DNA of 60,000 nt from Strigamia acuminata (taxonomy: Eukaryota; Arthropoda; Chilopoda; Geophilomorpha; Linotaeniidae): NCBI GenBank assembly GCA_949358305.1, contig OX442323.1:3598001-3658000 (forward strand). The letters are read 5' to 3'. Made by a program: the position numbers and the translations under genes. The notes beneath the pieces were generated by a model that did no database searches, was not told where the DNA came from, and was given only the letters and a program-made list of their open reading frames with translations. Below are positions 53,101 to 60,000 of the stretch, in pieces (positions within the stretch are counted from its first letter, which is position 1; every line of letters starts with the position of its first letter).

Positions 53101-54571
53101 AATGGAAAAACAAAATATATGAGCAGATAAGAATTTTTATTTTAACCAGGATTAACCTGGTTTCAGAATTTATTGAGCACTTTATAATTAAAAACGAAGC
53201 AGATATAGAGTTGACGCTGACAATCCGGCATCCATTTTAGTTAAAATATACCAGTGGTGGCGCTACTGTGCACCGTTGAAACAAACACAAACAAACATTC
53301 AAGTCAAGTTAAATTTAAAATTTTAAAAATATAAAAATATAAAAAATAAATTTATCTTTTCTTGTTTGCGAATCACGTAGGCACATACAGAAAGTTCTCT
53401 TTGCTTTCTGGCATGAAATATTTAATGATAAATCCTGCGGTGTAATAATTGCGAAAAGTTTAAGGTTTGCACCATCAATATTTGAGATCCGACTCGGATG
53501 CACTCGTCAAAAATCCATTAAGGTGTGTATTGACCTCCATCTTTTACACCCCACAATGTAACGAGCACGGATTTCCAGTCGCCAATGTGTTTTAGGCAAT
53601 CCCAAGAGTCTACGTCGGCTGAATTTCTAACTTGGCTCATATCTTTGCCTTTTTTTTGTATTGACTCGCGCTTCTTCTCCATTTTTTTTTTTTTTATCTT
53701 CTCTCGACAACTTTGGGGCAAGTTTGCGAGGGTGACTCGGTTGTTTTAGTCGAAGACAATGTTTTGCTCTTCCAACAAGCCCACAGGGTTGTGGTGGCCG
53801 ACTGTAGACGCTCGTTTACTTCTATTACTGTAATGTAATGGGATTTTTGCGTCTCGGGCTGGTCGCGACCGTTTTTTCCGTTCTTGGATACCTTTGAGGG
53901 CTTAATGTGTTTTTCTTGGAAATATTTTGCAAACTGGATTGAATACTTTGCGAATTGTATAATTTTATTGGTAGATTTAATTTTTTTTCTTCATTTTCGC
54001 TTCTGCGTAAAGAGTAAAGACATTTCCATGGGAAAGGTCATTTTTCTGATGAAGCCACACGCCGAATGGATAAGTTTGGCCATTATAGCAGCTCTGCATG
54101 TTAACGATCCGTTTCATGTCTAATCAACTCGATGGATCGCTGTCGAGAACAGGTGCATCAACCACTAACAGTGATTGCATTCGATTCAAGATGTTTTCTT
54201 ATTAATTATTAATGAATGTGTAATTTACATTTCGGATTTTGGAAATATAAATGAGGAAACTGTTGATTTTTATTGTTTTTAAGAATATTTGGAGGATGTA
54301 TGAGTTTGAATTTGTTGCACGTTTATTTAGGTTGGTTTTATGTGGTCACTCTCTGTGTTTTGGTTGTAATTATGAATATTTAATTGTATGTTTTAATTTT
54401 GTTTTTTGAAATTAATTGTTGGTTATCGTTGATGAATTTGATGTTAGAGGGCGGCAGTAACTACGCATTTTCATTAGCAGATGGCGGCACTGGCTGGGTT
54501 TAAAATGGTTGGAAATCGTTGGAAAAGATGGCTGTGCTGGATTCAATCAAATGTAATGTTTATATTTACAG

Positions 54572-54690
54572 TTTTATGTATAATTTGTTCCACTGGTATC
54601 CGTGGTTTTCATTTAACAGTACTGAGGTTTATGTATAATTTGTTCCTTTGGTATCCGGGGTTTATTTTTTAACAGTACTGATGTTTGTCA
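54572..54690. repeat. Tandem duplication of a unit near 60 bp
   Basis: Two copies in direct order, each holding TTATGTATAATTTGTTCC, a GGTATCCG word and TTTAACAGTACTGA. Confidence 0.8.
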
Positions 54691-56415
54691 GTGAGATATA
54701 AAACTATAATTTGCAATATTTTGTTTTAGATTAACGAAAATTTTGGAATTCGGATCCATTTGCTGGAATGTTATACACATCACTCTGGAAAGTTCATCAA
54801 TAATAAATTCCATCCACTCTTCAAGAATTGTCTTTTTTTCAACACTGGAAAACAAAATTTACAGAAGACGATAATATTACGGAGTAAATAGGTATTAGAA
54901 ATCGGTTTGGGGCAATAAGTGATTGAATCTATAAATATGCAAACATTAAATTTTTAGGTGTAATGAAAAACTGCGGACAACCCAGGAGTATAACAACCCC
55001 TTTGCTTCCTTCTGGCACCGTTTACAAATTCGGAAGTGCTGAAATAATCAAATCGAATAAATTTATGAATTTTATTCATTCCAAATATTGATTTGCTGAA
55101 GATGTACGTTCTTTCAAAAGAGAGACGCCATTGTGCAGGTTTATATTTCGGTGCCCTCACGGATGAGTGACACCATTGTATTTTGGCACCCCCATGTTGC
55201 ATGGAGATGCGGCCTCCTGATCAGGCGCCTTTGTGCGGGGCACAACTTGCAGACCCACACGAGGTAGCCCGGTTTCAAAATTACATGTTAAAAAATGTAA
55301 TTTTTGTTCCTGGTACCACACGGGTTTTTTTAAACAGCCTAAGCACTCAGTAGGTACACCCTTGTGACAATTTGTGACATTTGGCAAAGGACAAATAATT
55401 TCATTATATAATTATTTATTTTTGAAATTTGCAAAATTACTCTCCTGTATAAATAGCGTCGAATTCCTTAAAATTCGCGTTAGAAGTTTAGTTTGGTCTG
55501 ATCTCACTAGACTAATTTCCCCGCAACTACAACAACATGGACTGAGCATTTGTCCGAATTGGGCTTCCCTGCTACACTTATAAATAATTTTTAGTGTGTT
55601 TATTACAGCATAAATTTTGTCTTAGTAGAATTCGTCTGGATACAAGGAGACCTGTCGAAAATGAACTGGCGTCAGAAGTTGGACATGAATCACAGTTTTG
55701 ATTGGTTCACTCACGTTGCATTTGTGCAGAACTAATGGCAACGATTTTATTTTACAAATTATTAAAAGCAGTATTTATTTATTAGGTTTTTCGCCCGTTG
55801 CAAGAGAAGTTGAAGGGCTTGATTTGAAGAGAGAATTTTGCGCGGGTGTATCAAGGAGGAGACAGTCAAGAAGGAATTAACTCATTTGATGGATTGTTTT
55901 AATAGTGAAATTATTGCCAAATTGTAGTCTGAGTGATTAATTACCCGGTAGTTTATTTATTCAGTAGGAATCGTGAAGAACTCGAAACTCGTATTTTCAT
56001 TTCTTCATTCAATCAGTAGTGAATTTACGTCGCTGTAACTGGGAACCCATTGACAAGTTAGTTTGAATTTAGCTGAACCTGTATGGAAACTTTTGGCATC
56101 CCAGGTTCAGCGATTATGTGCTAGGCAGTTATTTATTTATTTATTTATTGTTTTATTGTTTTGAACCAAATTTTTTTCATTTCCAATCACAACTATTTTT
56201 AAATAACAGTTTCCAATTTTTGCTATTTTATAAACGAAAATTTCCCGATTTCTAATTTTATTCCAATTGAACTTTTGCAAACAACATATCGGGTAAAATG
56301 ACGTTGAAATCTTAGAACTTATTTGTTATGTAATTTTAGAATTGGCAATTTCTTTTTCGTATATTTTTATTGTTTGTATTTACTGGAACAATCCACTACG
56401 GATGAATGGCTTAGG

Positions 56416-57387
56416 TTTTAGACTTCTAAACCTGATGTTTAGAAAGTCTCATGAAACGGTTCTGTCCGTCCGTCCGTCCGTCCGTCCGTCCGTACGCATC
56501 CATATCTCAAAATCTATAGCAGGTGGAGACGAACGGATAACGGCAATAAATTCAGCGTACCTGAATTAGTATCCTCGGAACTTTTCGCAATTTTCCGACC
56601 TCCGGTTGAATTAATAAACACGATTTTGTACACTTTTAGCCGTAAAATAATACTACTTCCGTCCGCGCACCGGAAGTTGTAATATTGTACTAGCGGCACC
56701 TGGCGGATCCCGTGATCCATGAAATCTCCGTCGCGATATGTAAAATACTATTTTCTATATCAAAACTAGGTTAATAAATTTTGAAACTAGGCTCATTCGA
56801 TTCCAAATCGAAATCTGCACCAACCTGTATATATATTTTTTTATTTGGTCGAAAAAAAGTAGCATTACGATCGGCGACCGAAGGGGAAATTTACACCAAA
56901 TTAGACGTATGTGTTGTGTCACCCGTACGTTCGTGTACGCGAATTCTAACGAACATCTAATTAAGTTTTCTTGATTTTCAGTCCTCCAGAATTTAGACAC
57001 TCGGTCGCATTCGAGTACTCATACGCGGTCGAAATGTCCTAATTTCTGCGGCCGAATGTGTGAAATTGCTTTGAAGTTATTTTGGACGCAAACTTCAGGA
57101 CATTTCGGCCGCGTTTGAGTACTCAAACGCGGCCGAAATGTCCTAATTTCCACAGAACTTCTGTGGACTTTAACTGGAAATTTTTTTGGCCCCCGAACCA
57201 GCCAATGGTTGCCAGGTGTTGTTTACAACATTCTTAATGTTTGTTGTTGCTTTATTTTGGCCAAAAATTTTATTTTGTATTTATTTACTTTATTTTCTTT
57301 TATTTTGGTGTTTTATTTAGGGACAGAGAGACAGGGTTTAGAAGTCTAATATGTAATGCTTCCCTGCATTACAAATCCCTGCTTGTT
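56416..57387. mobile_element. Dispersed repeat of about 0.95 kb, copy 1
   Basis: It starts TTTTAGACTTCTAAACCTGA, with a small hairpin to AGAAAGTCT, then a (GTCC)n run (56463-56494). It ends with GGGTTTAGAAGTCTAATATG and CATTACAAATCCCTGCTTGTT. The words TAGACTTCTAAACC and GGTTTAGAAGTCTA near the two ends are inverted repeats. The second copy at 58622-59499 shares blocks in the same order, such as CACCTGGCG, CTCATTCGA, AAATCTGCACC and TTTATTTTGGTGTTTTATTT. No long open frame. This copy carries an extra palindrome at 57097-57144. Confidence 0.75.
57097..57144. repeat. Perfect 48-bp palindrome
   Basis: The 24-base half-site AGGACATTTCGGCCGCGTTT plus GAGT is followed at once by its exact reverse complement, with no loop, centred between 57120 and 57121. 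A diverged copy of the same unit lies just upstream (about 57010-57050, with ATTCGAGTACTCATACGCGG and AATGTCCTAATTTC). Confidence 0.95.
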
Positions 57388-58621
57388 TTCGTCGAGAAAT
57401 CTCTAAGGATATCTTTACTTTATTTTAATTTTTTTTTTTTTCACTCTTCTGCTTTTAGGAATGTGTTAGATTCCTCCACGACAACTCGACCAATTAGTCC
57501 GACTCGATTGCAACGTTTAGTTTGATTTATTCGACAATTCATTCATGTACATACGATTACAATTTGGCAAAGAGAATGTTTTTCTCCATCTATATCGTTC
57601 GAGAACTCTTATTTCTGTGTTTCGTTTTTTAATAAAAGTATGGTATTGTTATATCATTTTACAATGCATGTGCAACATCATTTGTTATGGGCACGTGCTT
57701 ACAAGTAATTTAACTAATTGGTTTTTACAAAAGGAAGTTTCATTTGTCTAATCATGACAGAATGGTAAAGACTCGACGTCCAAGACAGTACAGGTGCTTT
57801 TTTCTCTCTACGATGCATTGCTTCGAGTCACCCACCTCCGAGGTTTACATGTAGATTGTACGTTGGAACTTTTGCCACCATCTCGACGTCGTCAAGTTTT
57901 GGCTAAATAATTGCTGGATTGGCCGTCACCTCTACATCGTCTTATTAAGTACTCCGTATTATTTTATTTGTTATGCCGAAACAAATTTTCTCTTTTTCTA
58001 TGTTCTAATGAATATGAGATGAGGAGGCCAGAGCTGAGGAAGATGAACTAATTCTTTTAAATGAGGGAATATCGTCCGGGACCGAATGTTACGGTAATAA
58101 ATTTAATGAAATTATATTTATTTCTATATTTTTCATTAAAATTTTTTTTTGTTTGAATATTCGACTTTAGGAATTAGACAGACGTCGCATTTTCGAGGAT
58201 TCATGATGTAAAAAAAAAATGATGAATATTATATTATGCAAATTATCATCTTGTTTTTTAGGTTTAAATTTTATTAAGGTAAAAAATTGTTGATTATAAA
58301 ATGATGTAATAGAAATTTGTTCAAAGAAAGGAAGAAGAAATTTTTTTAAATATATTTGCATATAAATATTAGAACCGTTTTGATTGGCTGTAAAGTTATT
58401 AACTCTGCATGCCCGTTTCAGTTTTCTTTCGTCGGTTTTCTAGAAGAGTACGCAAAATTTGCGACGTGAGTTTGAATTCTACACCTAAAATCCCGTGCTC
58501 AGGTGAGTTTATTTCATATATACCCGTCAAATTACAAACCAGTATTTTGCGTCGATGCAATGCGGTGAAGTGAATGATAATCCAGGTATGTATGTTTAAA
58601 ATGTCCAACGATTTAAATGCC

Positions 58622-59499
58622 TTTTAGACTTCTAAACCTGATGTTTAGAAAGTCTATTGAAACGGCTCTGTCCGTCCGTCCGTCTTCAACGTCCGGTCAC
58701 GTGACCTGTATGTAATGTTTCAACTTCCGGAACTTCCGGTTTGTGTAATGTCCCAAAAAAATGAATTAAATAATTAATCAGACGATTGGAAAGTAGACTT
58801 TTCTGGTGCAGTTTTTGGTCTACTTTCCAATTATAACGATGAAATTGGCATTAAATATAGTTAAAAAGAAGAAAATGCTAAATTACGGCGAAATGTAATG
58901 GAAAACAGCACCACCTGGCGAATCCCGTAAGCTATAATGGAAGCAGAAATGTTCGCCGCGAACCAAAAAATGCTCATTTCTATCTCGAAATGAGATTTGT
59001 AAATTTTGAAACCAGTCTCATTCGACTGGAAATCCAAATCTGCACCTGCCTGTATTGTTTATTGTTTGATTTGGTCAAGAAAAAGTACCGTTAAGATCCA
59101 CCAAAGTCAGCGACCGCATGGCAAATTCGGTGGGAAATTTGAAAAAAGTCTAATTTCAAAAACTGACCGATTGGAATGTTTAAATAAAGTTTCCTACGTG
59201 TAATTTGCCGCTGAAAACGATGGCATCGTTAGTTTTTTGATTAAATGTAGTTAAAAGGGAGAAAACAGCAAATTACGGCAAAATGTAAGTATACCGGAGC
59301 GCCACCTGGTGGAAGCCGTGACCGAAACGTAATGTAATGTAATGATTTCGTTTGTTGTTGCTTTACTTTGGCCAAAAAATTTTATTTTTTATTTAACTAC
59401 TTTATTTTCATTTATTTTGGTGTTTTATTTAGAAAGAGAGGGACAGGGTTTAGAAGTCTAATATGTAATGCTTCCCTGCATTACAAATCCCTGCTTGTT
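58622..59499. mobile_element. Dispersed repeat of about 0.95 kb, copy 2
   Basis: Direct-orientation copy of the repeat at 56416-57387, with the same first 30 and last 70 or so bases almost unchanged and a more diverged middle. Its GTCC run is shorter (58669-58684). The 48-bp palindrome of copy 1 is absent. The AT-rich satellite begins about 30 bp after it. Confidence 0.75.
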
Positions 59500-59539
59500 A
59501 ACGATAGAAAACACCTTTATAATTGGTGGATATGACATG

Positions 59540-60000
59540 CTCCAAAATACCAAAATACCAAATTATCAAAATACCAAATTACCAAAACACCAAAACACCA
59601 AAAAAATACCAAAAAAATACCAGAAAAATACCAAAAAAATACCAAAAAAAAACCAAAAAAATACCAAAAAAATACCAAAAAAAAACCAAAAAAATACCAA
59701 AAAAATACCAAAAAAATACCAAAAAAATACCAAAAAAATACCAAAAAAGTACCAAAAAAAAACCAAAAAATACCAAAAAAATACCAAAAAAATACCAAAA
59801 AAATACCAAAATAATGCCAAAAAAAATACCAAAATAATACCAAAATAATGCCAAAAAAATACCAAAATAATGCCAAAAAAATACCAAAATAATACCAAAA
59901 TAATGCCAAAAAAATGCCAAAATAATGCCAAAAAAATGCCAAAAAAATACCAAAATAATGCCAAAATAATACCAAAATAATGCCAAAAAAATACCAAAAT
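59540..60000. repeat. AT-rich satellite, CCAAAAAAATA-type unit, continues past the window
   Basis: Tandem run of CCAAAAAAATA units of 10 to 12 bp, with a later zone of CCAAAATAATG variants. It is open in several frames on both strands because the units lack stop codons; the apparent Lys-rich plus-strand and Phe/Trp-rich minus-strand products are by-products of the repeat. The array is cut by the window end. Confidence 0.93.

Noticed and set aside
59517-59997. Several long open frames on both strands
   Set aside because: They are by-products of the stop-free satellite unit; the products are monotonous repeats.

Overview
This is eukaryotic DNA: AT-rich, with long introns, canonical GT-AG splice sites and many short non-autonomous transposons. 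The one gene recognised with confidence is an ortholog of the arthropod GABA-gated chloride channel subunit Rdl (resistance to dieldrin). Strong identity to insect RDL across the Cys-loop and all four membrane segments, plus a short run of the arthropod telomere motif (CCTAA)4 at 38352-38371, points to an arthropod, perhaps a hexapod or close relative. I cannot name the species.

Rdl lies on the + strand in six recognised exons: 11655-11722, 13746-13972, 26982-27064, 29418-29555, 32445-32896 and 45153-45425. All splice phases agree, and joining them gives one uninterrupted frame of 412 residues ending in TAA. It covers most of the ligand-binding domain, the Cys-loop, TM1-TM4 and a short intracellular loop. 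The exons for the signal peptide and the first part of the extracellular domain were not found. They may lie before position 1 or in the first 11.6 kb. The introns are 2.0, 13.0, 2.4, 2.9 and 12.3 kb.

The rest is mostly repeats. Positions 1-11654 hold two copies of a hAT-type MITE, two minisatellites and several inverted-repeat elements, one a three-layer nest. Intron 1 holds a TA-flanked element ending 58 bp before an exon. Intron 2 holds a third hAT MITE copy nested in a 1-kb inverted-repeat element and the 3' end of a Ty1/copia retrotransposon on the minus strand. Introns 3 to 5 hold further MITEs (two more hAT families with perfect 8-bp target duplications), a second copia remnant and the telomere-like tract. 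Downstream of Rdl are AT-rich probable 3' UTR or intergenic DNA, a decayed fragment resembling the helicase domain of a CRESS-DNA virus Rep protein (48.9-49.2 kb), two direct copies of a 0.9-kb repeat, a perfect 48-bp palindrome and an AT-rich satellite running off the right edge.

No convincing tRNA, rRNA, CRISPR or operon-like system is present. Most other open frames are short and sit in low-complexity or repeat DNA; I treat them as chance.
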